This document shows positions 22,762-31,714 of a stretch of DNA of 64,000 nt, one piece after another. The notes under the pieces were generated by a model. It did not search any database, was not told the origin of the DNA, and saw nothing but the letters and a program-made list of their open reading frames with translations. Position numbers and translations under genes: made by a program. How positions within the stretch are numbered: the first letter of the stretch is position 1; each line of letters opens with the position of its first letter. Location of the stretch: the NCBI GenBank assembly GCA_016719295.1, contig JADKAF010000001.1, positions 6,386,001 to 6,450,000 on the forward strand, in the 5' to 3' direction. The DNA comes from Planctomycetota bacterium. GTDB taxonomy: Bacteria > Planctomycetota > UBA1135 > JADKAF01.

Positions 22762-24066
22762 TCAGCGGAGATGAAGTGCGAGGGCGTGGGAGAAGCGCTC
22801 GGGCGGCACGAGCTGCAGCGCCTGAGCGTACGCGCTGCGACCGGCGAGCCACGGCGCGTTCGGGAGCGCGAAGAAGAGGCTCGCCTCGCCGCGGACATCC
22901 GTGGAGCTCTGCAGCAGCACCTCTCCACTCGCCGCGAGGAAGCAGCCGGGGAAGATCTCGACGGGCAGCGCGATGCCCGCGAAGCTCTGCTCGCTCATTC
23001 CCAGCGCGAAGATCAAGGGCGTCTGTGCGGCGAAGCCGCTCGCGGCGAGCTCGAAGTTCGGCGTGCCGAGCAGGGGTGCGAGCGGCGCGCTCAGCGACGC
23101 GACTCCAGGCCCGCACGGCGCGCCGAACGCGAGCGCCTCCGCTTGCGCCGCGGGCACCAGGCAGAAGTCGATCGGATCGCCGGGGAAGGGACCGGCGCGC
23201 TGCGTCCAGCTCGGGGCCGGCTGCCCGAAGGCGACGAAGCTGTCGAGGTAGGGCCGCGCGCTGCCGCCGAGCACGAGCATCTCGAACGCGTTCTCCGCTC
23301 GCATCGCGACGGAGGTACCGGGGCCGCGCGACGGCACGCCGGGGATGGGCGTCGGATCCTGGAACCCCGTGCTCAGCAGCGCGTTGCCGAGCTCGTCGCT
23401 GAGGACCTCGCGCGGGGCGCCGGTGGGCAGGTCCGCGATGCCGGTGATCGTGTTGCCCGCGAAGCTCGGGAACACGAACGGCCCGCTCGAGATGGTGCCG
23501 TTCTGCAGGTCGACCCAGCAGAACCCCGGCTCTGTGCCGCTCGCGCTCTCGCGACCATTCGCGAGCAGCGCGTAGCTCGCGCCGAGCTCGGCGACGAGGG
23601 AAGAGGCCGCGCGCTGCGCGACGAGGGGGAACACGGAGCCACCGTTCCGCGGCGTGCGATAGAGGCCGCGCGCGGTGGTGAGGTAGAGATCGCCGCGCCA
23701 CGCCACGCTGAGCGAGCTCACGGGGTCGAGCAGGCGCGAGATCGCGCGTTCGCCGGTGATCGCGCTGCCGTTCCACTCGAGGCGCACGAGGCGCGTCGAG
23801 GTCGGCTCGCGCAACGCGAGCACGATCGCGCGAGAGACGGGATCCCACGCGATCGCCTCCACCGGCAGCCCGTCGGAAGTGAATCGGCCGAGATCGAGCG
23901 AGGTGCCGAGCTGGAGATCCACTCGCAGGACGCGGCTCGCGCGTCCGGTGGGAGCGAATGGATCGCGCACGGCGACGAGCGCGAAAACGCCGCTCTGCGC
24001 GGCGAGATCGACGGGCGAAAGGCAGAGCGCGAGAGCGAGCGAACTCAGGAGGGCGACGCAGCGCAT
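22762..24066 (-). CDS. Secreted propeller-like protein with C-terminal surface domain
   Basis: 434 residues from ATG 24066; GAGGAAG five bases upstream decides this start over the in-frame ATG at 24192. Signal peptide LLSSLALALCLSPVDLAA ends near residue 24. The middle (about 25-300) is strand-rich with repeats such as VEAIAWDPVSRAIVLAL and SLSVAWRGDLYLTTARGLY, reminiscent of a WD/YVTN beta-propeller, without clear catalytic residues. The final ~120 residues are the shared domain (CGPGVASLSAPLAPLLGTP, TPLIFALGMSEQSF, IFPGCFLAASG, SAYAQALQLVP). It is the middle gene of a three-gene minus-strand operon between the lamin-tail protein and the kinase. Confidence 0.82.
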   Translation of the reverse strand: MRCVALLSSLALALCLSPVDLAAQSGVFALVAVRDPFAPTGRASRVLRVDLQLGTSLDLGRFTSDGLPVEAIAWDPVSRAIVLALREPTSTRLVRLEWNGSAITGERAISRLLDPVSSLSVAWRGDLYLTTARGLYRTPRNGGSVFPLVAQRAASSLVAELGASYALLANGRESASGTEPGFCWVDLQNGTISSGPFVFPSFAGNTITGIADLPTGAPREVLSDELGNALLSTGFQDPTPIPGVPSRGPGTSVAMRAENAFEMLVLGGSARPYLDSFVAFGQPAPSWTQRAGPFPGDPIDFCLVPAAQAEALAFGAPCGPGVASLSAPLAPLLGTPNFELAASGFAAQTPLIFALGMSEQSFAGIALPVEIFPGCFLAASGEVLLQSSTDVRGEASLFFALPNAPWLAGRSAYAQALQLVPPERFSHALALHLR

Positions 24067-24121
24067 GTAGCTTCCTCGATCGAGCTCCGCCCGCGCGCGG
24101 GAGGGGACGGGAGTGCGGAGC

Positions 24122-26815
24122 TCAACGCAACGCGAGGTCGAGCGCATCCGATGCGATGGCGCTCTGCGGGCTCGCGAAGAGCCACTGAGCATACGCGTGC
24201 GCGCCCGAGAGCAGGGGATCGAGCGGGATCGGGAACGAGAAGGCGAGCTGCCCGTTCGGGGCGACCGCGCCGGCGCCGAGCAGGATGTCGGGGGAGATCA
24301 GGAGATCGCAGCCGACGCCGAACGGCGCGGGCAGCGGTATCGGCAGCGCGATCGGCGTTCCGGCGAAGGTGCTCGCGCCGAAGCCGATGACGAGCAACGA
24401 GAACGCCGCGGGCGGCGCGTTCTGCACGCGGACCGCGACGGGGGAGCCGATGCGCGGCGCGTTCGAAGCGGAGATCGCGGGGGTGGCGCCCGTCTGCGGC
24501 AACGCGCAGCCCGCGCCGAAGCTCGCCCAGTGCGCGGGTTCGCCGGCGGAGAGCAACGCGAGGCGCTGCGCCGAGGAGGCGTTGCCCTCGATGCCGAAGG
24601 AGTCGATCGCGAAGTGCGCCGTCGCGGGAGCGCCATCGTGGTCGCCGACGCGGAACGAGCCGCCTTGCTTCTCGCGGAAGGTGCCGGGCGCGAAGAAGAG
24701 CGCCGTGCTGTCGGGCTGCCCGTCGAACCAGAAGCGCGCCGTGCCGGCGAGGTTGTCGATCACGAGCGCGCAGTTCCGCCACTGGCCCTGCGCGTTTAGG
24801 TTCTGACCGGAGACGAGCCGGCCGATGCTCGTGCCGGAGAACGCGAGGCGATCGCCGTTCACGCCGCCGGTGGTGATGCGCAGCGTGCCGCCGGGGCCCG
24901 CGCCGCAGAACGCGACCTCCTGCGTCGGCGGTGTCGCCATCAGGGTCGACCACACGATGACGACGGTGCCGCAGAGCTCGGTCGGGAAGCCGGTGTCGAC
25001 GTAGGCGCTCGTGCCCGCGCCGAGCGCGCCGGAGCCGGGCTCGTTGCCCTGGAAGCCGGGGCGTTGCGGATCGCTCTGCCACGGACCGCCGATCACGGGC
25101 ATGCGCGCGAGAGCCGCGCGCGAACCGGCGGCGTTCGTGACGACCTGCCCGCGCACTTCGTTGAACGGCAGGTACAGCAGGAACGGCGCCTGATCGTTCT
25201 CCGTCGCGGGATAGACGCAGACGAGCGAGATCGCGGTCGGCGGCGCCCAGGGGCCGGGAGTCTGCTTCACCTTCAAGGTCGGGAAGTGCAGCCCCGGGAT
25301 CGGACCCATCGGCGTGGGATACGTCGTCGTGGGATCGGTGCAGGCCGTGCCGGTCGCGTTGCTCGGCGTGTTCGTGCATGCGCTCGCCGGCGGGAGGTTC
25401 ACATTGCAGCACTGGCCCGCGCCGTTGCCGAAGCTCCAGTCGTACTCGTCGGGGTTGCCGAGCGAGTAATCCTGCATCTGCACGGGCGCGCCCGCGGGCG
25501 TGATCGCGGGGTTCGGCACGAAGAACGGGATCGGGTCGCCGAAGGAGCGCGCTTGCGGCTCATCGAAGCGCAGCCAGCGCGTGCGCACGGGATTCGTCAC
25601 GCGCGCGCTGTGGGCGAAGTAGAAGTCGCCGAGCGCCGGAGCCGTGGTGCCGCCGAAGACCGCGCCGCCGACCTTCGCGTAGACCTGCGGTCCGAAGGCC
25701 GCGAGCTCCAAGCGCTGCCAGCCGTCGTTCACGCCAGGCAGCAGGACCACTTCGGCGAGGACGCGCGGCGTCGAGCGCGCATTCGTACCATAGCCGCCGT
25801 CGTTGTGATCGAGGAGGTAGAGCACGGCACCGCTCGCGTCCGCGAGATAGGTCCAGCTCACGCCGGTGTTGCCGTTCGAGAGGTCGCCGGTGCCGCGGAC
25901 CGCGGGCGGCACCCACTCGGTGGAGGAGCTGCCGCGGAGGCCGATGCTCCACGCGGCGCTCTCGCCCACGGGCAACGCCGCGGCGTCGAGATAGACCCAG
26001 GCATCGAAGCTCTGATCCGCCGCGCCATCGGTGAGCAACGAGACGACGCTGCTCTCTCCGCTCGCCTCGCCGAGCACGGCGATACGCCCACCTTGCGGCG
26101 AAGCGACGACGGGCTGGAGCTGCCACGGCGCGGAGACTCCCGGATCGGCGGCGCGTACGAGGCCGCGCGTGCCGTAGAGCTCGGAGACCGTGGAGCCGGT
26201 CGGTGCGGTGTCGAAGGTCGTACGCCAGGGCAGCAGCGAGAAGAGCGTGTTGCTGGAACCCGGAGTCGCAGGACGCAGCACGAAATCGCTCTCGTTCTGG
26301 CTGTCGTAGCCGTCGCGCACGCGCGCCCAGGCGACGGGCTGCTGATCCGAGCTCTGGAAGGCGCCCCAGATGCCTTCGCCTTCGGCCAGTGCGGCGAGCG
26401 CCGGCGAGAGCCCGCGGAAGCTCTCGAGCACGAGCGAATCGCGCGGCGTCGAACTCGCGTCGCGGAGTACGAGCGCCGCAGTGTCGTTCGGGAGCGCATC
26501 GAAGGTCGGGAGGCGCAGGTCGGCTGCGGGCAGCGCCGGACCGCCGATGACATAGAAGCCCCCCGCGGGGAGCACCGTGCCCTGAGGGATCGTCGCCAGC
26601 GTTCGCTCGCTGCCGGCCGCGTCCGCGACGCGCAGGGTCCAGCCGCCGAGCGAGAGCGCCTGGGTTCCCCCGAGGTGGAGTTCGACGAACTCCCGGTCCT
26701 CGAGGCCATCGTCGCTCGTTGCGACTTCGTTGATACGCACCTGCGCCATCGAGACCGCGGCGGCAGTCGCCACGGTCGAAGCGAGGTGGAGGGCGAGGCG
26801 AAGATCGGATCGCAT
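24122..26815 (-). CDS. Secreted lamin-tail-domain protein with LamG-like and surface domains
   Basis: 897 residues. ATG 26815 is preferred to 26845 because GGAG lies upstream at a fitting distance and the signal peptide (LRLALHLASTVATAAAVSMA) then starts at once. A lamin-tail domain follows at about 25-135 (VRINEVATSDDGLEDREFVEL, GGWTLRVADAAGSE). A sugar-binding-like beta-sandwich region and, at about 600-770, a concanavalin/LamG-type domain (TAYVDTGFPTELCG..., CALVIDNLAGTARFWFDGQ) precede the shared C-terminal domain (GAGCALPQTG, FSLLVIGFGASTF, GCDLLISPDILL, AYAQWLF). Probably a cell-surface or extracellular protein. It heads the operon that continues into the kinase gene. Confidence 0.85.
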   Translation of the reverse strand: MRSDLRLALHLASTVATAAAVSMAQVRINEVATSDDGLEDREFVELHLGGTQALSLGGWTLRVADAAGSERTLATIPQGTVLPAGGFYVIGGPALPAADLRLPTFDALPNDTAALVLRDASSTPRDSLVLESFRGLSPALAALAEGEGIWGAFQSSDQQPVAWARVRDGYDSQNESDFVLRPATPGSSNTLFSLLPWRTTFDTAPTGSTVSELYGTRGLVRAADPGVSAPWQLQPVVASPQGGRIAVLGEASGESSVVSLLTDGAADQSFDAWVYLDAAALPVGESAAWSIGLRGSSSTEWVPPAVRGTGDLSNGNTGVSWTYLADASGAVLYLLDHNDGGYGTNARSTPRVLAEVVLLPGVNDGWQRLELAAFGPQVYAKVGGAVFGGTTAPALGDFYFAHSARVTNPVRTRWLRFDEPQARSFGDPIPFFVPNPAITPAGAPVQMQDYSLGNPDEYDWSFGNGAGQCCNVNLPPASACTNTPSNATGTACTDPTTTYPTPMGPIPGLHFPTLKVKQTPGPWAPPTAISLVCVYPATENDQAPFLLYLPFNEVRGQVVTNAAGSRAALARMPVIGGPWQSDPQRPGFQGNEPGSGALGAGTSAYVDTGFPTELCGTVVIVWSTLMATPPTQEVAFCGAGPGGTLRITTGGVNGDRLAFSGTSIGRLVSGQNLNAQGQWRNCALVIDNLAGTARFWFDGQPDSTALFFAPGTFREKQGGSFRVGDHDGAPATAHFAIDSFGIEGNASSAQRLALLSAGEPAHWASFGAGCALPQTGATPAISASNAPRIGSPVAVRVQNAPPAAFSLLVIGFGASTFAGTPIALPIPLPAPFGVGCDLLISPDILLGAGAVAPNGQLAFSFPIPLDPLLSGAHAYAQWLFASPQSAIASDALDLALR

Positions 26816-26906
26816 GAGAGCTGCTCCGGGGCGGCGCGAGGCCATCCCAACATAGCCGCACCGAAGGACGCCGGTCCGCGTGACCGAGTGCCCCTGGAAA
26901 TCTCCT

Positions 26907-26980
26907 CATCGATCAACCGGGGTCAGACCCCTCGCTGATCGATATCGATCAGCGAGGGGTCTGACCCCGGTTGATCGATG
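26907..26980. repeat. 74-bp perfect palindrome (REP-like element / terminator)
   Basis: Arms of 37 bases, 26907-26943 and 26944-26980, are exact reverse complements with no spacer. Each arm itself holds the inverted repeat GGGGTC-A-GACCCC next to GATCGAT and TTGATCGATG. It begins one base after the stop codon of the PKD protein gene and precedes the lamin-tail gene on the same strand. Motifs of the GGGGTCAGACCCC type are typical of REP elements mobilised by RAYT-type transposases, but no such transposase is in the window. It can also act as a transcription terminator or processing site. Confidence 0.9.
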
Positions 26981-26981
26981 G

Positions 26982-29906
26982 TCAGTAGGCGCCAAAGCGG
27001 ATGTCCAGGCCCGGACTGAGGACGAGAGGTAGGGGCCGAGGGGCTTGTGGGTCGAGGACCAGCCACTGGGCGTAGGCGTGGAAGCCGGGGAGTCCGACGG
27101 CGAACGGGATGGGGAGGGCGATCGAAGTCAGCCCCTGCGGCGAGGTTGCGGCGGAGAGCAACAGCTCCGGTCCGGTGAAGAGCGCGCAGCCGTTGGCGCC
27201 GAGGAGCCCCAGGTCGAATGGCAGCGGTAGCCCGACTTGGGGCCAGACGGTGCGCGAGAGGCCGACGGCGAGCAGGGCCGGCGCGTTGGGTGCCGCGAGG
27301 CCGAGGTGGAGGCGGAAGAGCGGGTTCCCGGCGTAGGGCAATCCGCCGGTGGAGAAGATCGCCGGCACGCCGGGCCCTCCCGCGCAGCCGGCACCGAAGG
27401 GCGTCGTCGATCCGCTCGGCAGCCGGAGCTCCACGGCGTCGAGGCAGATGCCGTCGGAGGGCAGCGGGAAGTCGTCGCGCTGTTGGAAGCGCACGCGGAA
27501 GCCCGAGGAGAACGCGAAGCCCGCCGCGCGGATCGCTTCTCCGAGATCGATGCGGAAGAGCGTCCAGTGCGCCGGCAATCCGGCGTGCGACTGCAGCAGC
27601 GCCCAGCGTTGCCCGTCATCGCTGATCCAGCAGCCGTCCTCGGGATCGCTCTCGTCGCTGCTGGCATGGATCGCGTACGCGAGCTCGAGTTGATCTTGGC
27701 CGCTGAGATCGCAGTGCAGCTCGAGCCTCTGCGTCGAGGCCGCACCCGCGACGCGCCGATCGAGCACGGCGTGCCAAGAGCCTTCCCAGGGAGCGGGTCC
27801 GAGCAGATCGCTCGCTTCGACGCGCCCCTGCGGCGAGCTGCTGGAGGCGCTCCACTCGGGACGCAGCAGCCCGAGCTCGAAGCCGTCGAGGAAGGGCACC
27901 GTCGCGACTCCGCCGACGCGCACCAAGCGCGGCGCGCGGTGCTCGCTCGCGCGCGCCAGCGCATCGACGACGCGCAAGCTCACCGTGTAGCTGCCGGGGA
28001 ACGCATAGAGGAAGCTCGGCGAGGGCTGGTTCGAGTCGATCAGGCCATCGCCGTCGAAGTCCCAGCTCCAGCTCGTGATCGGCGCGCTGGCGCTGCTCGT
28101 CGAGAGATCGGTGAACGACACGGCGAGCGGCGCAGCACCTTGGGTCGTGGATGCGCGGAACGCGGCGCGCGTGAGCGCCGGACCGATCTCGAGGGCATCG
28201 AGCGCGATCCCGTCGCCGCCCGCGAACGACTGATCGTCCTCGCGTTGGAAGCGCACGACGAAGCCGTCGGCATACGCGAGCGAGAGCCGCGCGATCTCGG
28301 CGTCGAGATCGAGCACGACCTCGACCCACGTGCGCGCGGGCTGCAGCGCGGCCGCGAGGTCGAGCACGGCATGGAAGTGCACGCCGTCGTCGCTGAGCAG
28401 CAGGCGATCGCCTGGATCGGCTTCCTCGCCTTGGTTCCAGCCGCGGAAGCGCAGCTCGAGATCGCTCGCGCCGCTCGCGCTCTGCAGATCGAGCACGAGG
28501 TCGAGTGAATGACGCGCGAACCCAGCGCTCTGCGCCGTCGCGAGCGAGAGGAAGCCGCTGCCCGCATGCGGGGCACAGCCCGCGCGCGCGCCGCCGAGCA
28601 GGAGCTCCGCGGTCAGCGTGGGCTCGCGCAAGAGATACGCAGACCCGAGCGCACTCGTCTCGAAGCCGTCGGCGAAGGGCACGCTCGCGGGGGCGACGAC
28701 CGCGACGGAGGCGGGCAGCACCACCGTCGAGCTGCCGCGCGCGTTGCTCGCGACGAGGCGCACGTCGTAGAGGCCCGGCGCGCTGTACACATGCGTCGGA
28801 TGCTGCGCCGCGGAATCGACGACGCCGTCGTTCTCGAAGTCCCAGGCCCACGCCGTCGGCTGATCGCTCGAGCGATCGACGAAGCTCGTCGCGTGCGGCG
28901 CGCGCCCGCGCGGGCTCGCGACCTCGAAGGCCGCGCGCGGCGCGGGATCGACGTCGATCCACGCCGTGCGCACGCGCTCGCGCGGCGGATGCACGCCGTC
29001 GTCGACGCGGAGGCGCACGTCGTAGCTCCCGCTCTGCGGATAGGTGTGCATCGCAGTGGCGCCGGTCGCATCGACGACGCCGTCGTTCTCGAAGTCCCAA
29101 GCTGCGCTCACGAGCGGCAGCCCGGAGATGCTCTGGTCCTCGAAGCGCACGGCGAGCGGGCTCGGACCGCTGCGCTGATCGACGGCGAACTCCGGGATCG
29201 GACCCGCATCGGGGTAGTGCTCGATCTCGATCACGGGCACGAGCTCGTCGTTCGCGTAGCTCCAACGCGATGCGGTCGAGCGCGTGCGATCGCCATAGCG
29301 ATTGCCGCCGACCGAGCCGCGCGGCCCCGAGCGCGCGTCGAGCGCGAAGAGTCCCTCGCTCGCGCCCTCGACGCGCAGCTCGACCACGAAGTCGTCGCCG
29401 AGCGAGGGATCGAAGCGGTACGGCGGATCGATCGGGATCTCGACCACGAACGGCGCCTCCCCCGCACCGTCATGCTCACCTGCGGCGATCGCGAGGTCCG
29501 CGCGGTAGACCTGCTGCGCGCTGCCGGGAACGAACGCCGCGGCGAAGTCGGCGGGATAGCTCGTGCGCAGGTAATCCGTGCTCGCGCGACCGAGCACCAA
29601 GCGGAGATCGTTCCATGTTCCCTCGCTCCAGCGGCTCGCGACCTCGTCGGGCCGCAGCCGCAGCGCCGTGATCGCGAGCGGCGTGCGCGTCTGGAACTGC
29701 GCGTTGTCGTACACCCAATGCCAGGTCTGGCCCAGCTCCGCCGCGCTCGGCTCGAGCGTGCGGTCGTTGCCCGGCCGCTGCTCCCAGCCCGCGGGCAGCG
29801 TCTGGCGCGTCTGCGCCGCGGCGATCGCGCTCGCGCAGAGCAGCGCGAGGGCCGCACGGAGCGCGTGAGCGAGGTCGGAGGCGCGGGGGTAGGGGAAGGC
29901 GGGCAT
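26982..29906 (-). CDS. Secreted multi-PKD-domain protein with C-terminal surface domain
   Basis: 974 residues, ATG 29906, signal peptide in the first ~31 residues (ALRAALALLCASAIAAAQ). Three PKD domains are visible at about 242-312, 315-402 and 578-675, each with the core motif WDFENDGVVD or WDFDGDGLID, then a Tyr-x-x-x-Gly-x-Tyr strand (SGSYDVRLRV, PGLYDVRLVA, PGSYTVSLRV). Two jelly-roll-like segments (about 405-575 and 680-830) share the pattern RVRFQ-REDD ... DGI-LDA-E and look like tandem copies. The end is the shared surface domain (GAGCAGGPGVP, ALLAVGLSRTVWPQ, NGCALFTGPELLL, AYAQWLVLDP). PKD and jelly-roll modules suggest carbohydrate or protein binding outside the cell. Confidence 0.88.
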   Translation of the reverse strand: MPAFPYPRASDLAHALRAALALLCASAIAAAQTRQTLPAGWEQRPGNDRTLEPSAAELGQTWHWVYDNAQFQTRTPLAITALRLRPDEVASRWSEGTWNDLRLVLGRASTDYLRTSYPADFAAAFVPGSAQQVYRADLAIAAGEHDGAGEAPFVVEIPIDPPYRFDPSLGDDFVVELRVEGASEGLFALDARSGPRGSVGGNRYGDRTRSTASRWSYANDELVPVIEIEHYPDAGPIPEFAVDQRSGPSPLAVRFEDQSISGLPLVSAAWDFENDGVVDATGATAMHTYPQSGSYDVRLRVDDGVHPPRERVRTAWIDVDPAPRAAFEVASPRGRAPHATSFVDRSSDQPTAWAWDFENDGVVDSAAQHPTHVYSAPGLYDVRLVASNARGSSTVVLPASVAVVAPASVPFADGFETSALGSAYLLREPTLTAELLLGGARAGCAPHAGSGFLSLATAQSAGFARHSLDLVLDLQSASGASDLELRFRGWNQGEEADPGDRLLLSDDGVHFHAVLDLAAALQPARTWVEVVLDLDAEIARLSLAYADGFVVRFQREDDQSFAGGDGIALDALEIGPALTRAAFRASTTQGAAPLAVSFTDLSTSSASAPITSWSWDFDGDGLIDSNQPSPSFLYAFPGSYTVSLRVVDALARASEHRAPRLVRVGGVATVPFLDGFELGLLRPEWSASSSSPQGRVEASDLLGPAPWEGSWHAVLDRRVAGAASTQRLELHCDLSGQDQLELAYAIHASSDESDPEDGCWISDDGQRWALLQSHAGLPAHWTLFRIDLGEAIRAAGFAFSSGFRVRFQQRDDFPLPSDGICLDAVELRLPSGSTTPFGAGCAGGPGVPAIFSTGGLPYAGNPLFRLHLGLAAPNAPALLAVGLSRTVWPQVGLPLPFDLGLLGANGCALFTGPELLLSAATSPQGLTSIALPIPFAVGLPGFHAYAQWLVLDPQAPRPLPLVLSPGLDIRFGAY

Positions 29907-29967
29907 GGAGGGGCGGGCCTAGGAGGCCGGAAAGTCTATCCCGCATTCCCGAGGACGGCGTCGGTGC

Positions 29968-31380
29968 TCAGGCGAGCAGCTCGCGCACCACGCTCCCATG
30001 CACATCGGTGAGCCGGTAGCGCCGCCCCTGGAAGGGATAGCTCAGCCGCTCGTGATCGAAGCCCATCAAGTGCAGCAGCGTCGCGTTCCAGTCGTGCACG
30101 TGCACGGGGTCCTTCACGACGTTGTAGCCGAAGGGGCAGGTCTCCCCGTAGACGATGCCCTTCTTCACGCCGGCACCCGCGAGCCAGCCGGTGAAGCAGC
30201 GCGGATGGTGATCGCGCCCGTAGCTCTCGCGCGTGATCTTCCCCTGCGAGTAGCTCGTGCGCCCGAACTCGCCGGTCCATACGACCAGCGTGTCCTCCAG
30301 CAAGCCGCGTTGCTGCAAGTCCTCGAGCAGCGCCGCGCAGGGCTGGTCGATGTCGCGGCACTGCTGGCGCATGCCGCCGGGCAGGTTCCCGTGGTGATCC
30401 CAGCCTTGATGGAAGAGCTGTACGAAGCGCACGCCGCGCTCGACCAAGCGTCGCGCGAGCAAGCAGTTCGCGGCGAAGGTCCCCGGCGTCGCGACCTCGG
30501 GGCCGTAGAGGCGGCGCACGGATTCGGGCTCGCTCGCGAGATCGCAGGCTTCGGGCGCGGCGGTCTGCAGGCGGAATGCGAGCTCGTAGGTCGCGCGGCG
30601 TTGCTCGACCTCTTCCTCCGGCACGAACTCCGAGCTCGCTTCGAGCGCGTGCAGATCGCGCAGCAGCTCCGCGCGCTGCGCGCGCTCGACGCCCGCTGGA
30701 TCCTCGAGGTAGAGCACCGGCTGCGCACCCGCGCGGAGCTGCACGCCTTGATGGCGCGCCGGCAGGAACCCCGAGCCCCAGAGGCGCGCATAGAGCGGCT
30801 GATCGGTCCGCCCCTTCGTCACCAGCACGACGAACCCGGGCAGATCGGAGCTCTCGCTGCCGAGCCCATAGCTCGCCCACGCTCCCGTGCTCGGTCGCCC
30901 CGGCTGCTGCGAGCCGGTCTGGAAGAAGGTGATCGCGGGGTCGTGGTTGATCGCCTCGGTGAAGAGCGAGCGCACGACGCAGAGCTCGTCGCTCCACTTC
31001 GCGGTCGCCGGCAGGAGCTCGCTCACCCGCGTGCCGCTGGCACCGCAGCTCTTGAACGCGAAGGCCGACGGCACGAGCGGTAGCTTCGCCTGGAAGCCCG
31101 ACATCCCCGTGAGCCGCTGCCCTTGGCGCACCGAGTCGGGCAGGTTTTCTCCAGCGCGCTTCAAGAGCTCGGGCTTCTCGTCCCAGGTCTCGAAGGGAGA
31201 GACGCCTCCGGCCATGAAGAGATAGATGACGCGCTTCGCGCGCGGCGCGAAGTGTGGGAGGCGCGAGCCGCTCGTCTCGTCGGCGTGGAGCAGCGAATGC
31301 AGCGCGCCGCCGGTGAGAGAGCCGGCGAGGGTCTGGAGGAACTGGCGGCGGGGGAGGTAGGGCACCAGAGCCGATCTCAT
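29968..31380 (-). CDS. DUF1501 family exported protein
   Basis: 470 residues. N-terminus LPRRQFLQTLAGSLTGGALHSLL is a twin-arginine export signal. The body matches the DUF1501 family (alkaline-phosphatase/sulfatase-like fold): RAKRVIYLFMAGGVSPFETWD, GASGTRVSELLPATA, IDQPCAALLEDLQQRGLLEDTLVVWTGEFGRT and GRDHHPRCFTGWLAGAGVKKG, which is the highly conserved C-terminal block, with HDWNATLLHLMG near the end. In Planctomycetes such genes usually sit next to a PSCyt1/DUF1553 gene; here the only one is about 15 kb away (45944-49102). Function of the family is not established, but linkage suggests breakdown or handling of extracellular polymers. Confidence 0.95.
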   Translation of the reverse strand: MRSALVPYLPRRQFLQTLAGSLTGGALHSLLHADETSGSRLPHFAPRAKRVIYLFMAGGVSPFETWDEKPELLKRAGENLPDSVRQGQRLTGMSGFQAKLPLVPSAFAFKSCGASGTRVSELLPATAKWSDELCVVRSLFTEAINHDPAITFFQTGSQQPGRPSTGAWASYGLGSESSDLPGFVVLVTKGRTDQPLYARLWGSGFLPARHQGVQLRAGAQPVLYLEDPAGVERAQRAELLRDLHALEASSEFVPEEEVEQRRATYELAFRLQTAAPEACDLASEPESVRRLYGPEVATPGTFAANCLLARRLVERGVRFVQLFHQGWDHHGNLPGGMRQQCRDIDQPCAALLEDLQQRGLLEDTLVVWTGEFGRTSYSQGKITRESYGRDHHPRCFTGWLAGAGVKKGIVYGETCPFGYNVVKDPVHVHDWNATLLHLMGFDHERLSYPFQGRRYRLTDVHGSVVRELLA

Positions 31381-31714
31381 GTGCTGTGCCTGGGGCGAGG
31401 GTCTCCCGAAGAGCCCGCGCGCTCGCGCCAGACTCTACTCCCAGCGGAGGCGGAAGGCGCCCGCCGCGCCGGGAGCTTCCCTCGGCTCCTCTCACGGCCT
31501 CTTGGCCTGACCCGCGGAAGCGTCCCTCCGCCCCGCGATCTCGGTGCCGCAGCGCAGAGGAGCGAGGCTCGGGAGGCCCGCCGGAGGTCGAGGCGGATGG
31601 CGGCGGCGGGCGTCCCCGCCCGAGACCTGCGATCGCCGAGCGCGATGCCGTGCGTTTCCGAGGCTCGCGGCTTCCGACGCTGCGTGCGTACCTCTCCTAT
31701 GCCACAATCCCGGC
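31381..31714. other. Intergenic region, no gene seen
   Basis: 334 bases between the divergent DUF1501 gene and the two-HTH protein. It probably holds both promoters; no sequence close to a consensus was recognised. The frame of the plus-strand gene stays open through it, but the encoded Arg/Pro-rich peptide does not look like protein. Confidence 0.4.
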
